A DNA stretch of 64,000 nucleotides, taken from assembly GCA_009784725.1 (NCBI GenBank), contig WQXS01000002.1, positions 99,893-163,892 of the forward strand. The letters run 5' to 3'. The stretch is from Oscillospiraceae bacterium. GTDB taxonomy: Bacteria > Bacillota > Clostridia > Oscillospirales > Oscillospiraceae. The notes beneath the pieces are model-generated. The model did no database searches, was not told where the DNA came from, and saw only the letters and a program-made list of their open reading frames with translations. Of this stretch, positions 35,341 through 45,029 are shown piece after piece. The first letter of the stretch is position 1. Every line of letters begins with the position of its first letter. Both the position numbers and the translations under genes were made by a program.

Positions 35341-37292
35341 TTATCTTCAAAAAAACTGCTTAAATCCGGAATTTCCGGAAAATCCCCATCTCCCGCAGGC
35401 TGCTGTGGTTTATACTCAGGCTCTTTTTTCTCCGGCATTACACCGCCGTTTTCGATAAACGCTTTAAACTCCTCACCATCCATTGATTCATGAACAAGCA
35501 GATACTCTGCTGTTGCTACAAGGAGTTCACGGTTTTCTGTGACAATTTCTTCACAAATTTCGCTTGCGGAATCAAAAATCGCCTTTACTTCATCGTCGAT
35601 TGCCGCAGCTGTTTTTTCGGAATAACTTTTTGTCTGCGAAAAATCACGCCCGATGAAAACTGAGTGGCTGCTGTCATCGAAGGATATCGGGCCTATTGCA
35701 TCACTCATACCGTATACCATTACCATCCCGCGGGCAAGAGCACTTGCGTGTTTAATATCGGTTGCCGCACCGGTTGATATATCGTCGAGAAATATTTTTT
35801 CCGCCATTCTTCCGCCGAGAGCCGAAACAATACGCTCAAACATTTCACTTCTTGATGTATAATCCTTATCCTCCTGCGGACGGTAGACAGTCATACCTCC
35901 TGCCTGGCCCCGGGGTATTATTGTAACAAGATGCACAGGGTCAACATGCCGAAGATTATGAGAAACAACAGCGTGTCCCGCTTCATGATAAGCTGTTATT
36001 TTGCGGCTCTTCTCAGTGCTTACACGGCTTTTCTTTTCCGGCCCCGCCATAACCTTAAGTGTAGCGTCCTCAATATCCTCCATGGTTATTACACGTTTAT
36101 TCGTACGTGCAGCAAGGAGTGCCGCTTCGTTTAGCAGGTTTTCCAGATCCGCACCCGTAAATCCTATTGTACCCTTTGCAATTTCGGCAAGATTTATATC
36201 CTCGCCGAGGATTTTACCCCGTGCATGTACTTTAAGAATCTCCTCACGCCCTTTAATATCAGGCAAACCGATATAGACCTGACGGTCAAATCTGCCCGGG
36301 CGAAGAAGTGCGTTATCGAGAATATCCGCACGGTTTGTTGCTGCAATGATAATTACGCCTTCATTTGTGGCAAAACCGTCCATTTCAACAAGCAGCTGGT
36401 TTAATGTTTGCTCACGTTCATCATGGCCGCCGCCGAGTCCTGCACCGCGCTGACGTCCGACAGCATCAATTTCGTCAATAAAAATTATCGAAGGAGCTGC
36501 CTTTTTCGCCTGGTCGAATAAATCCCGGACACGGGAGGCACCGACACCGACATAGAGCTCAACAAAATCAGAGCCGGAAATTGATAAAAACTGAACTCCC
36601 GCTTCTCCCGCAACCGCTTTGGCAATAAGGGTTTTACCTGTTCCCGGAGGTCCGACAAGCAGCACACCCTTGGGAATACGGGCACCGATAGTTATATATT
36701 TTTGCGGACCCTTGAGGAAATCGACGATTTCGCTAAGCTCCTCTTTTTCTTCCTCCGCACCTGCAACATCGGCAAATGTTACTTTCTTTTTATCATCGCC
36801 CGCAACACGTGTCCTTGCTTTTCCGAAACGCATTGCACCTTTTTCACCGCCGATACCCGAACGGTTCATCATTGAGTTCCAAATAAAGAAAAATACGGCA
36901 ATCAGAATAATATAGGGTATAAGCGATACCCACCACGGAATACGCATACCCGGCTCATAGTTATATGAAAAATTCTCATTATTTGCCATCATTCTGTCGA
37001 TATATGTGCTGAAATCGGCATGGAACAGCCCAATATCAAGAAGGTCGTGAGTCACAACCGGACTGTTGGTATTTTCATAATTTCTTTTGAGCGTTGCGGT
37101 CAATCTGTTATTGTTGCTTATTTTAAATGACGCAACATCATCATTCATAAATAAACGCCGAAGCTCCGAATAATCAACCGATGTGGAACCCTGGTCACCC
37201 GGAGAGTACATTAAATAAAATGCCGAAAGTATGATAATCAGTATTACTATATATAAACCTATTTCCCGAGGGCTTCTGTTACGTGTCTTCAA
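35337..37292 (-). CDS. ftsH: ATP-dependent zinc metalloprotease FtsH
   Basis: 651 residues from TTG 37292, which has AGGAG eight bases upstream. Two N-terminal helices (about 11-28 and 121-140), AAA domain with Walker A GPPGTGKT (214-221), Walker B IIFIDEID (269-276) and the arginine-finger segment RPGRFDR. The zinc site is HEAGH (436-440). It degrades membrane and short-lived proteins. Neighbours upstream are hpt and tilS, the usual Firmicutes order tilS-hpt-ftsH. Confidence 0.97.
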   Translation of the reverse strand: MKTRNRSPREIGLYIVILIIILSAFYLMYSPGDQGSTSVDYSELRRLFMNDDVASFKISNNNRLTATLKRNYENTNSPVVTHDLLDIGLFHADFSTYIDRMMANNENFSYNYEPGMRIPWWVSLIPYIILIAVFFFIWNSMMNRSGIGGEKGAMRFGKARTRVAGDDKKKVTFADVAGAEEEKEELSEIVDFLKGPQKYITIGARIPKGVLLVGPPGTGKTLIAKAVAGEAGVQFLSISGSDFVELYVGVGASRVRDLFDQAKKAAPSIIFIDEIDAVGRQRGAGLGGGHDEREQTLNQLLVEMDGFATNEGVIIIAATNRADILDNALLRPGRFDRQVYIGLPDIKGREEILKVHARGKILGEDINLAEIAKGTIGFTGADLENLLNEAALLAARTNKRVITMEDIEDATLKVMAGPEKKSRVSTEKSRKITAYHEAGHAVVSHNLRHVDPVHLVTIIPRGQAGGMTVYRPQEDKDYTSRSEMFERIVSALGGRMAEKIFLDDISTGAATDIKHASALARGMVMVYGMSDAIGPISFDDSSHSVFIGRDFSQTKSYSEKTAAAIDDEVKAIFDSASEICEEIVTENRELLVATAEYLLVHESMDGEEFKAFIENGGVMPEKKEPEYKPQQPAGDGDFPEIPDLSSFFEDK

Positions 37293-37315
37293 CTAAATTT
37301 CTCCTACTATTTTTA

Positions 37316-37852
37316 CTACGAGTATATTTCAGGCTTAAGCGACGCCACATACGGCAGGTTCCTGTAACGCTCCGCATAATCGAGCCCGTATCCGACGACA
37401 AACTCGTTCGGGCATTCAAAGCCTGTATAATCAGCGGTTATCGGAAGCTGTCTGCGCTCGGGTTTATCGAGCATTGTACACACCTTTAATGAAGCGGGTT
37501 TATGCTTTGCCACAAAAGCACGAAGTGCGGTAAGTGTAATTCCGCTGTCGAGAATATCCTCTATTATAATGACATCCTTACCTTTTACGTCAAAATCTAT
37601 ACCCCCGTCAATATTCACCTTGCCGGAGGAAACCGATGAAAATCCATATGATGATGCGGTTAAAAACCTTATTTCACATTCAAGTTCAATATGCCTTGCA
37701 AGATCTGCAAGAAAAATAAAGCATCCTTTAAGTACACCTATCAAAAGAAGTGATTTTCCTGCATAATCGCGGTTGATCTGATCTCCCAATTCTTTAATCC
37801 GCTCTTGAATTACCTCCTCCGAGAATAAGATATCCTTAATATCATTTTTCAT
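37316..37852 (-). CDS. hpt: Hypoxanthine phosphoribosyltransferase
   Basis: About 178 residues. The PRPP motif VIIEDILDSGITL is intact, LLIGVLKGCFIFLADLAR is the N-terminal strand-loop, and ECPNEFVVGYGLDYAERYRNLP is the purine-binding hood. It converts hypoxanthine and guanine to IMP and GMP. The frame opens from a TTG at 37885 that overlaps tilS; I prefer ATG 37852, which matches the normal family length, though AAAGGA is 14 bases away. Tandem order tilS-hpt-ftsH is conserved. Confidence 0.93.
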   Translation of the reverse strand: MKNDIKDILFSEEVIQERIKELGDQINRDYAGKSLLLIGVLKGCFIFLADLARHIELECEIRFLTASSYGFSSVSSGKVNIDGGIDFDVKGKDVIIIEDILDSGITLTALRAFVAKHKPASLKVCTMLDKPERRQLPITADYTGFECPNEFVVGYGLDYAERYRNLPYVASLKPEIYS

Positions 37853-37871
37853 TAATAAAAGCCCAATCCTT

Positions 37872-39236
37872 TCAAATCTCTTCAAAAATAATCATTGTAA
37901 CAGGGTCGCCGGGCATTGGTGCCGCTCTTGCGCCTGCTCCGATTTTATATACTCCGAGAACCCCTTCATCATCACAAATAACCGGAATCAAGCTTCGTTT
38001 TCTTACAGGTATACGTTTTTCAATAAACAGCTTTTTGAGTGTTTTCGTGCCGCTTTGCCCTATAAGTTTTACCGAATCTCCTTCCCGTCTTGACCTGACG
38101 GATATTTTACCACAAATGTCAATAGTTTTGAATACAAAAGTAGTAAATTCCTTATTAATTTCCAATTTGCTCATATTTTCACTATACACAACAGCTTTGC
38201 AAGTTATCCTGAGCCCAAGCCCCAATATAATAAAACTGTTGCCGGTTGTCGGATAAACCGGAGCAAACTCATTGTCGCTGTCTTTTGGTTTTTCGTCAAA
38301 TATCACACGGGAATATTCCCTGTAAACAACCATCCCCGGCAGCGATAAGCTTGCAGAAGGATTATCTCCCGCACATAAAGCAATAACATCCTTGACATGA
38401 TTAAACGAAAGGTTGCCGCCGTAAAGTTTTCTGATAACACGTGATGAAACGGAAAACGGCAGTACCGCAAGACCCGAAGCTTCTGTTGTAAGCCCTACAC
38501 AGCAATCATGAATAAAAATATTTGCTATTTCGGAAATAAATTCTTCATCTGCTCTGAATATTTCTGCTGCAGCACTTGCCGCCTCATTAAATCTCGGATT
38601 TATATCCTTAATAAGAGGGATAATTGAGCGGCGGACCTTATTTCTTGTATGAATCTCAAGACTGTTGGATGAATCATTAACAAATGGTATTTCCCGTTCT
38701 TTTATAAATGCAATAACTTCATTTCTTGAAACATGCAGCAACGGGCGTATAACGGTATCTCTGACAGGCGGGATTCCCGACATCCCGTTTGCACCTGCTC
38801 CTCTTGCGAGATTTAAAATCATCGTTTCCGCATTGTCATCCATGGTATGCGCCGTTGCTATCCGCTCTGCGCCGGTAAGCTCCGCAGTATTGAAGAAAAA
38901 CTCGTAGCGCATGTTACGTGCCGCCTCTTCTATGCTGAAACCTCGTTTTTTAGCAAAATTCGCAACATCTCCCCTGCCGGAATAAAACGGAATCCCGTGG
39001 TCTTCACAGATTTCCATGACAAATGTTTCATCCCTGTCGGATTCTTCACCGCGCAGTAAATGATTATAGTGGGCAACGGCAATGGAAAAGCCCGATTCAT
39101 ATGAAATATGCCTCATGACTTCAAGAAGGCACATTGAATCGGCTCCGCCCGATACGCATAACAAAACAAGCCCCGATTCCGGCAGCATTCCGTATTCATC
39201 GGAATAATCCAGAACTTTACTGATTAATTTTGACAA
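37872..39236 (-). CDS. tilS: tRNA(Ile)-lysidine synthetase
   Basis: 454 residues from TTG 39236. The PP-loop SGGADS (29-34) binds ATP, HYNHLLRGEESDRDE is the family signature, and the C-terminal domain has VKLIGQSGTKTLKKLFIEKRIP. It adds lysine to C34 of tRNA-Ile(CAU) so it reads AUA. AGGGAGAG precedes the start by about 12 bases. It is followed by hpt and ftsH. Confidence 0.95.
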   Translation of the reverse strand: MSKLISKVLDYSDEYGMLPESGLVLLCVSGGADSMCLLEVMRHISYESGFSIAVAHYNHLLRGEESDRDETFVMEICEDHGIPFYSGRGDVANFAKKRGFSIEEAARNMRYEFFFNTAELTGAERIATAHTMDDNAETMILNLARGAGANGMSGIPPVRDTVIRPLLHVSRNEVIAFIKEREIPFVNDSSNSLEIHTRNKVRRSIIPLIKDINPRFNEAASAAAEIFRADEEFISEIANIFIHDCCVGLTTEASGLAVLPFSVSSRVIRKLYGGNLSFNHVKDVIALCAGDNPSASLSLPGMVVYREYSRVIFDEKPKDSDNEFAPVYPTTGNSFIILGLGLRITCKAVVYSENMSKLEINKEFTTFVFKTIDICGKISVRSRREGDSVKLIGQSGTKTLKKLFIEKRIPVRKRSLIPVICDDEGVLGVYKIGAGARAAPMPGDPVTMIIFEEI

Positions 39237-39265
39237 CTTACAGTACTCTCCCTAGTTCCTAAGCC

Positions 39266-40612
39266 TTATTCTCCATGATATGTATCAAGCGATGAGAAGT
39301 TTGTATATTCCGGTTCCCACCGCATTTGTACAGTTCCTGTTTCACCTCTGCGGTTCTTCAAAACAATACATTCTGCGATATTGGGCATTTCCGATTCTTC
39401 ATTATAATAATCATCCCTGTAAAGCCCGATAACAATGTCGGCATCCTGCTCTATCGAACCGGATTCGCGAAGGTCACTCAGCTGCGGGCGCCTGTCTCCC
39501 TTTGCACGTTTTTCATTATCACGGTTGAGCTGTGACAGGCATATTATCGGAACATTTAATTCCTTTGCCATAACCTTCATGGTACGGCTGATTTCCGTAA
39601 CAATCTGAACCCTGTTTTCACCTCTGTATCCCCGTTCATTTGTAGCTGCAGACATAAGCTGCATGTAGTCGATAACAACAAGCCCCAAATCCGTCAGGCG
39701 GCGGCACTGTGCGTTCATTTCCGTGACTGTAAGCGATGCATCATCATTTATTAAAAGCTTTGACTCGCTGATTTGCGCTGCAGACTCTGCAAGTCTCCGC
39801 CATTCATCATCATTTAACCTGCCCGTATGAATCCTTTTGCCGTCGACATAAGCAGATGAAGCCAAAAGCCTCATTGCAAGCTGCTCACGTGACATTTCAA
39901 GCGAGAATACCGCAACGGATTTATCCGATTTTTTTGCAACATGGAGGGCAATATTAAGTGCAATTGCCGTTTTCCCCATGCCGGGTCTTGATGCAATAAG
40001 AATAAGGTCTGAATCGTTAAGACCCATAATAACCTTGTCAAGGTCACCAAAACCTGTTGTTAAACCGGGGATTCCGGCGCCTGTTTTTGCCGCTTCACTA
40101 ATGCTTTTATAAACATCCTGCATTATTTTTGAGATTTTTTCGAGTGAAGCCCTGTCTCTGTCCTGGCGAAGTGAGTATACCTTTTTTTCCGCCGCTTCCA
40201 GAATATTCATTGCTCCTGTTTCTCCGGAAACAGCCATTTCGGCAATTTCTCCGCCGGTATCTGCAATATTGCGGAGAAGAGCTTTATCCTTAACAATCCA
40301 TGCATATTCAATTACATTTGCCGTAGTCGGCGTAATCAGCATCAAATCACGCAGATATGCGGGAATATCATCCGTCCAAACCCCGTCCTCGCGCATACGT
40401 TCCTGAACGGTAACAGGATCAATAGGCTTGGCAAAGCTGAACATTGAAAAGATGGTTTCAAAAATGTTCCTGTTTGTTGCCGAATAAAAATCCTGTGTCC
40501 GCAGTATGCCGATTACATCACTTACACATCTGGAGTCAATAAGCATTGCCCCGATAACCGACTGCTCTGCTTCCGTACTGTGCGGCACCTGCCTGTGCAA
40601 TAAATCATCCAT
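39266..40612 (-). CDS. dnaB: Replicative DNA helicase DnaB
   Basis: About 448 residues. N-terminal DnaB domain VPHSTEAEQSVIGAMLID, RecA-like core with ASRPGMGKTA (Walker A), SLEMSREQLAMRLL, VVIDYMQLM (Walker B) and SDLRESGSIEQDAD. It unwinds the lagging-strand template at the fork. The frame opens at 40648, but the ATG at 40612 has GAGGACGAG upstream and falls 20 bases after the rplI stop, so it is the probable start. The order rplI-dnaB is a common Firmicutes neighbourhood. Confidence 0.96.
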   Translation of the reverse strand: MDDLLHRQVPHSTEAEQSVIGAMLIDSRCVSDVIGILRTQDFYSATNRNIFETIFSMFSFAKPIDPVTVQERMREDGVWTDDIPAYLRDLMLITPTTANVIEYAWIVKDKALLRNIADTGGEIAEMAVSGETGAMNILEAAEKKVYSLRQDRDRASLEKISKIMQDVYKSISEAAKTGAGIPGLTTGFGDLDKVIMGLNDSDLILIASRPGMGKTAIALNIALHVAKKSDKSVAVFSLEMSREQLAMRLLASSAYVDGKRIHTGRLNDDEWRRLAESAAQISESKLLINDDASLTVTEMNAQCRRLTDLGLVVIDYMQLMSAATNERGYRGENRVQIVTEISRTMKVMAKELNVPIICLSQLNRDNEKRAKGDRRPQLSDLRESGSIEQDADIVIGLYRDDYYNEESEMPNIAECIVLKNRRGETGTVQMRWEPEYTNFSSLDTYHGE

Positions 40613-40631
40613 CTCGTCCTCACAAACTCTG

Positions 40632-41087
40632 TTACGCTTTTTTCTCAATTACCAATACATGAATTGTTCCTGTTATTTCAAAGCCCAGTTTACATTTAAT
40701 TTCATATGAACCAAAGGATTTTATCGGTTCGTCCTGTATTATTTTATTTTTTTCGACTTCAATGCCGTGTTGTTTCAGCAGCTCTTCCGCAATTTCCTTT
40801 GAAGTGATTGAACCGAAAATTTTATTACTTTCCTCACTTCCTTTTGCAGAGATTTTAACAAGGACATCACCAAGCTTTTCCGCTGTTTCATTTGCTTTTG
40901 CTTTATCTGCCTCTGTTTTTATCTGCCTCGCTTTTTCTTCGCGTTCCATATTATTAAGGTTCTCCGGAGTAGCGGGAACGGCGAGTTTTTTCGGTAAAAG
41001 AAAATTACGTGCGTATCCGTCGGAAACATTAACAAGTGCGCCTTTTTTCCCTTTGCCCTTAACATCCTGTTGAAGTATAACTTTCAT
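40632..41087 (-). CDS. rplI: 50S ribosomal protein L9
   Basis: 151 residues. It begins [32 protein letters not shown], the L9 signature that binds 23S rRNA, then the long connecting helix with KAEADK-type charge pattern and the C-terminal domain [15 protein letters not shown]. It lies 10 bases after gdpP and 20 bases before dnaB. gdpP-rplI-dnaB is the standard order in Firmicutes. Confidence 0.97.
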   Translation of the reverse strand: MKVILQQDVKGKGKKGALVNVSDGYARNFLLPKKLAVPATPENLNNMEREEKARQIKTEADKAKANETAEKLGDVLVKISAKGSEESNKIFGSITSKEIAEELLKQHGIEVEKNKIIQDEPIKSFGSYEIKCKLGFEITGTIHVLVIEKKA

Positions 41088-41097
41088 ATTTTCCTCC

Positions 41098-43077
41098 CTA
41101 CGCTTTGTTTCTTTTCAAATAATCATCTATTGCTTCTTTAACTTCCCGGGTTACTTCCTGCGTGCTTTTCCCGCTGACCTGCAATCCTGCCGTCGACTGG
41201 CTTCCGCCGCCTCCGAGCTTTTCAAGAATCACTTGAACATTTATGCTTCCTATGCTCCGTGCCGAAACAAATACCATATCTCCGTCACTTGCAATTACAA
41301 ACGATGAAGTAATTCCTCTGATGCTCAGAAGCTCATCCGCCGCTTGTGCGATACTTATTTTACATTGCTCTGCTTTTCCCGATGAAATTGCTATACCGTC
41401 TTTATATATTTCCGCAATTCTGAGAAGCTCATATCTTGCTGAAGCGATTTTTATATCCGACTGCAGAATCTGCTTAACCGCTGCGACATCTGCACCCGCT
41501 CTCTTCAAATATGCTGCTGTATCAAATGTCCCGCTCCCGGTATTAACGCTAAACCCTTTTGTATCAAGAACAATACCGGCAAGTAACGCTTCCGCTTCCT
41601 CCCTGAAAATTTCATCCTTATCGACAAGATACTGCATCATTTCGGTAATAAGCTCGGATGTAGAAGATGCGTACGGTTCATGAAAATTCAGCATCGCATT
41701 TTCGATATATTCCGATGCTCTTCTGTGATGGTCAATAACGGCAACATGCGTACATGAAAGAAGCAGCGATTCCGATTCGACCTTTTCGGGCCTGCTTGTG
41801 TCGGTAACAACGAGCAGGGTCTTGCTGTCGGCTTCCAGAATTGCATCCTGAACCGATATAAAAGTATCTTTATACTCGGGAAGTTTTTTTACCGACTCGA
41901 TAATAGCACCTGCAATACAGGTCTCCATATCAATAACAATCCGTGCCTGCTTGCGTTTTGCACGTGCTATGCAACACACTCCGATAGCAGAACCCACAGA
42001 ATCAAAATCAGCTGTTTTATGCCCCATTACAAAAACCTTTGAAGCATCACCAAGCAGCTCGCCAAATGCACCCGCCATAACTCTCGCTTTTACTTTTGTC
42101 CGTCTTTCATGCCTTTGCGGACGTCCTCCGTAAAACTCAAATCCATGGCTGTTTCGTAAAACCGCCTGGTTTCCTCCGCGGCTGAGAGCCATTTCAATAC
42201 CAAGATTTGCAAAACGGTAGTTTTCCTGCGGTGAATTACCGTCTTTTCCGATTCCGATACTAAATGTAGCCTGAACCCCGCCTGCACCAATACAGGTACT
42301 GACCTGCTCAAGAATTGAGAAATTATCTTTTATAATGTTATCTAAAAATCTTTCTTCAAACAGGAAAAAATATCTGTCCCTGTCAAACTTACAAAGATAT
42401 CCGTCCTTATCACCGGCCCATGTGCCGATTTTATCATCAACCTCGGAAAGCAGTGACGATTTTTCCTGTGCGCTCATTCCCTTAAGAAGCTCATCATAAT
42501 TATCCAGTGTAAATAACGCAAAAACCAGGCGCGAATTGACATAGGCATTACACATTTCGATATATTCCGTTACGTCAATCCAATATGTCATTGCAACATA
42601 TTCACGGTCGGAAAGCACCAGGCTGCCATATACCCAATACAACTTGTCTTTAATCTGAACAGGCTCCTGACATTCACTTTTGCCATCAAGCAGCCAATCC
42701 CATGTATAACCGGGAATTATATCGGTAATATTCCGCTGAAAATAATGTTCATCTTCGTCGGTAAGAGCAGCAAACCTGTCGTTTGACCATATAACATCAC
42801 CTGTTTCCGTATTATAAATTACAACAGGAAGCGGTGTATCACGCACAGTTAAATCCATGCTTTCGGACATGGATTCAAGGTAGCTCAAAAGCTTGACGGT
42901 ACGCCGCCTTGTTGCAATATGCAAGTAGATGGCAGCAAGGATAATAATTGTAAGTTGAATGATTGCAAGAATTCTTCCGTAACCGCCGAAGAAAAACGTT
43001 GCAACGGCAAAAGTTATGAGCAGTAAAAAGTAAAGCCTTACATTGGGTTGAAGAAATCTCGGTAATTTTTTGCTCAT
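41098..43077 (-). CDS. gdpP: Cyclic-di-AMP phosphodiesterase GdpP
   Basis: 659 residues. Two N-terminal helices (about 12-50), a PAS-like domain, a degenerate GGDEF domain, then DHH with [15 protein letters not shown] and VIDHHRR and a DHHA1 domain. It hydrolyses c-di-AMP and so affects cell-wall and potassium balance. In the DHHA1 motif the expected GGGGH reads GGGGS ([15 protein letters not shown]), a missing histidine in an otherwise complete protein. AAGGAG precedes the ATG. It is divergent from nusA and heads the minus-strand run with rplI and dnaB. Confidence 0.93.
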   Translation of the reverse strand: MSKKLPRFLQPNVRLYFLLLITFAVATFFFGGYGRILAIIQLTIIILAAIYLHIATRRRTVKLLSYLESMSESMDLTVRDTPLPVVIYNTETGDVIWSNDRFAALTDEDEHYFQRNITDIIPGYTWDWLLDGKSECQEPVQIKDKLYWVYGSLVLSDREYVAMTYWIDVTEYIEMCNAYVNSRLVFALFTLDNYDELLKGMSAQEKSSLLSEVDDKIGTWAGDKDGYLCKFDRDRYFFLFEERFLDNIIKDNFSILEQVSTCIGAGGVQATFSIGIGKDGNSPQENYRFANLGIEMALSRGGNQAVLRNSHGFEFYGGRPQRHERRTKVKARVMAGAFGELLGDASKVFVMGHKTADFDSVGSAIGVCCIARAKRKQARIVIDMETCIAGAIIESVKKLPEYKDTFISVQDAILEADSKTLLVVTDTSRPEKVESESLLLSCTHVAVIDHHRRASEYIENAMLNFHEPYASSTSELITEMMQYLVDKDEIFREEAEALLAGIVLDTKGFSVNTGSGTFDTAAYLKRAGADVAAVKQILQSDIKIASARYELLRIAEIYKDGIAISSGKAEQCKISIAQAADELLSIRGITSSFVIASDGDMVFVSARSIGSINVQVILEKLGGGGSQSTAGLQVSGKSTQEVTREVKEAIDDYLKRNKA

Positions 43078-43192
43078 CCTTACGCCTGTCTCCTTTATGA
43101 TTTTGTGAACAATAAGTATAACAAGATTTAGTATAAAATGGAATCAAAAAAAAGACGAAAATACGGAATTTGAAAAAAACATACGAAAAAGC

Positions 43193-43221
43193 TTGTGTTT
43201 TCAATAAAAGCATGATAATAT
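43193..43221 (+). promoter_or_regulatory. Promoter of the nusA-infB operon
   Basis: TTGTGT (43193-43198), a 17-base spacer and TAATAT (43216-43221). The start would be near 43228, giving a leader of about 125 bases ahead of nusA that contains a terminator hairpin. Confidence 0.6.
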
Positions 43222-43262
43222 ACCTCATGTGTTACTCATCCGTGACACAACTTGGATCCGAC

Positions 43263-43286
43263 GAGTGGGAAATCCCACTCTTTTTT
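43263..43286 (+). terminator. Leader terminator (probable attenuator) upstream of nusA
   Basis: GAGTGGG (43263-43269), AAAT loop and CCCACTC (43274-43280) form a perfect 7-bp stem followed by six T (43281-43286). It lies about 35 bases after the predicted transcription start and 67 bases before the nusA ATG, inside the leader. A second hairpin (TGTGTTAC/GTGACACA, 43228-43249) precedes it. This layout fits transcriptional attenuation of nusA. Confidence 0.75.
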
Positions 43287-43352
43287 CTGCAAATATGTCA
43301 GTTGCATTTTTACTTGCACCGCAACGATTATACACTTAAGGAGTAAATTACT

Positions 43353-44405
43353 ATGAACGCCGAATTTTTCTCTGCAATTGCTGATATTGAAAAGGAAAAA
43401 GGTATTCCTCAATCCTACATGCTCGAAAAAATTGAGCAGGCACTGCTTGCCGCCCTCAAAAAAGATTATCCTTTATACGCCGAATGCGCACGCGTTACAC
43501 TCGACCCCGTTGAAAAAAACGTGGATATGTTTATGCAGCGTGAAGTCGTTAAGGAAGTCGAAAACCCGAATACGCAGTATTCTCTCGATCAGGCAAAGAA
43601 AATTAAAAAAGGTTCAAAAATCGGGGATTTAATAAACGAACCTGTCGACACGAGTAAGTTCGGGCGTATTGCGGCTCAAGCTGCAAAACAGGTAATTATC
43701 CAGGGAATACGCGAAGCCGAAAGAAATATCGTATATGATGAGTTCACCTCAAAAGAGCACGAAATATTAACCGGTGTAGTAACAAGAGTTGACCCCCGCA
43801 CGGGAGGAGTTTCAATACAAATCGGCGGAAGCTCCGAGCATACAGAAGCAATGCTTTCACACGGAGAACGCATACCGAACGAACCTATGCGCGACGGTGA
43901 CAGAATAAAAGTTTATGTTATTGAAGTTAAAAAAACCACACGAGGCCCTCAAATCCTTATCTCACGTACACACCCGGGCCTTGTTAAGCGTTTATTTGAG
44001 CTTGAAGTGCCGGAAATCCACGAAGGAATTGTTGAAATTAAAAGCATCGCAAGAGAAGCCGGAAACCGCACAAAAATTGCCGTTGAATCAAACGACCCCG
44101 ATGTTGAACCGATCGGCGCATGTGTCGGCTCTAAGGGAGCAAGGGTAAATACAATAGTGAATGAACTTGGCGGCGAAAAAATAGACATAGTCAGATACAG
44201 TGAAGACCCGACCGAGTATATCGCATCGGCGCTTGCCCCGTCGGAGGTTGTTGAGGTTATGATGCACGAGGACGGAAAGTCCTGCAGAGTTATAGTTCCC
44301 GACAGCCAGCTTTCTCTTGCAATCGGCAAGGAAGGGCAAAATGTCCGTCTTGCAGCAAGGCTCACAGGCTATAAGATAGACATTAAACCTGAATCACAAA
44401 GCTAA
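43353..44405 (+). CDS. nusA: Transcription termination/antitermination factor NusA
   Basis: 350 residues. An N-terminal RNA-polymerase-binding domain (MNAEFFSAIADIEKEKGIP), an S1 domain with HEILTGVVTRVDPRTGGVSIQI, and two KH domains with GACVGSKGARVNTIVNEL and LAIGKEGQNVRLAARLTGYKIDI. It has no acidic C-terminal repeats, as usual in Gram-positives. AAGGAG lies nine bases before the ATG. The gene normally follows rimP, but here the upstream neighbour is the divergent gdpP. A promoter and leader terminator precede it. Confidence 0.97.
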   Translation: MNAEFFSAIADIEKEKGIPQSYMLEKIEQALLAALKKDYPLYAECARVTLDPVEKNVDMFMQREVVKEVENPNTQYSLDQAKKIKKGSKIGDLINEPVDTSKFGRIAAQAAKQVIIQGIREAERNIVYDEFTSKEHEILTGVVTRVDPRTGGVSIQIGGSSEHTEAMLSHGERIPNEPMRDGDRIKVYVIEVKKTTRGPQILISRTHPGLVKRLFELEVPEIHEGIVEIKSIAREAGNRTKIAVESNDPDVEPIGACVGSKGARVNTIVNELGGEKIDIVRYSEDPTEYIASALAPSEVVEVMMHEDGKSCRVIVPDSQLSLAIGKEGQNVRLAARLTGYKIDIKPESQS

Positions 44406-44418
44406 AGGTACATTTACA

Positions 44419-44697
44419 ATGGGAAAAAAAGTACCCATGAGACAATGCCTCGGATGCCGTGAAATGAAACCCAAAAACGAGCTTATCCGTATCGCAAAAT
44501 CCCCGGATGGTGAGATATCACTCGATGATACCGGGAAAAAACCGGGGCGCGGCGCATATTTATGTAATGATTTAAACTGCTTTAAGCGGATAATTAAATC
44601 CAACGCCCTCGCAAGAGCATTTAAAACGAAAATACCGGATAACATCATAAACGAGCTTCAGCGAAGCTATGAATCTAATAAGCATAAGGATATTTAA
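44419..44697 (+). CDS. ylxR: YlxR-family RNA-binding protein (DUF448)
   Basis: 92 residues. The family signature is visible: PMRQCLGCREMKPKNELIRI and the glycine-rich GRGAYLCNDLNCFKRI. It is a small basic protein with an RNA-binding-type fold. It is 13 bases after nusA with AAAGGT as ribosome site, and it shares a TAATG overlap with ylxQ. The order nusA-ylxR-ylxQ-infB is standard. Confidence 0.93.
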   Translation: MGKKVPMRQCLGCREMKPKNELIRIAKSPDGEISLDDTGKKPGRGAYLCNDLNCFKRIIKSNALARAFKTKIPDNIINELQRSYESNKHKDI

Positions 44698-45029
44698 TGA
44701 ATCGTTGTTTAGCAATGCTTGGAATGGCAAAAAAAGCGGGAAAGCTGGCAGTTGGCGGAGAAGCCTCTGCAACAGCGGCAAGACGCGGAGATGCAAAGCT
44801 GATTATTACGGCAAGTGACGCATCGGAAGCATCCGTAAGACGTGCAAAAACAAATGCCGAATCAAACGGAGTAAAATATGCAGCAGTACCGTTTACAATG
44901 TTTGAGCTTGGAACCACGGCAGGACGAGGTTCACCCGGAACTATAGCATTTTTGGATAAAGGACTGGCAGACGGATTTATGAAAAGAGCAGCACAAGCAC
45001 AAGATACAAAGGAGAGTGATGCAAATTGA
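44697..45029 (+). CDS. ylxQ: L7Ae-like ribosomal protein YlxQ
   Basis: 110 residues. It has the L7Ae/L30e fold: NRCLAMLGMAKKAGKLAVGG, DAKLIITASDASEASVRR, and VPFTMFELGTTAGRGSPGTIAFLDKGLADGF. It is expected to bind K-turn RNA. Its ATG overlaps the ylxR stop by one base, and its stop overlaps the infB TTG start. Confidence 0.9.
   Translation: MNRCLAMLGMAKKAGKLAVGGEASATAARRGDAKLIITASDASEASVRRAKTNAESNGVKYAAVPFTMFELGTTAGRGSPGTIAFLDKGLADGFMKRAAQAQDTKESDAN

Noticed and set aside
43228..43290. Riboswitch in the nusA leader
   Set aside because: Only two small hairpins are present; no conserved aptamer pattern is recognised, so simple attenuation is preferred.
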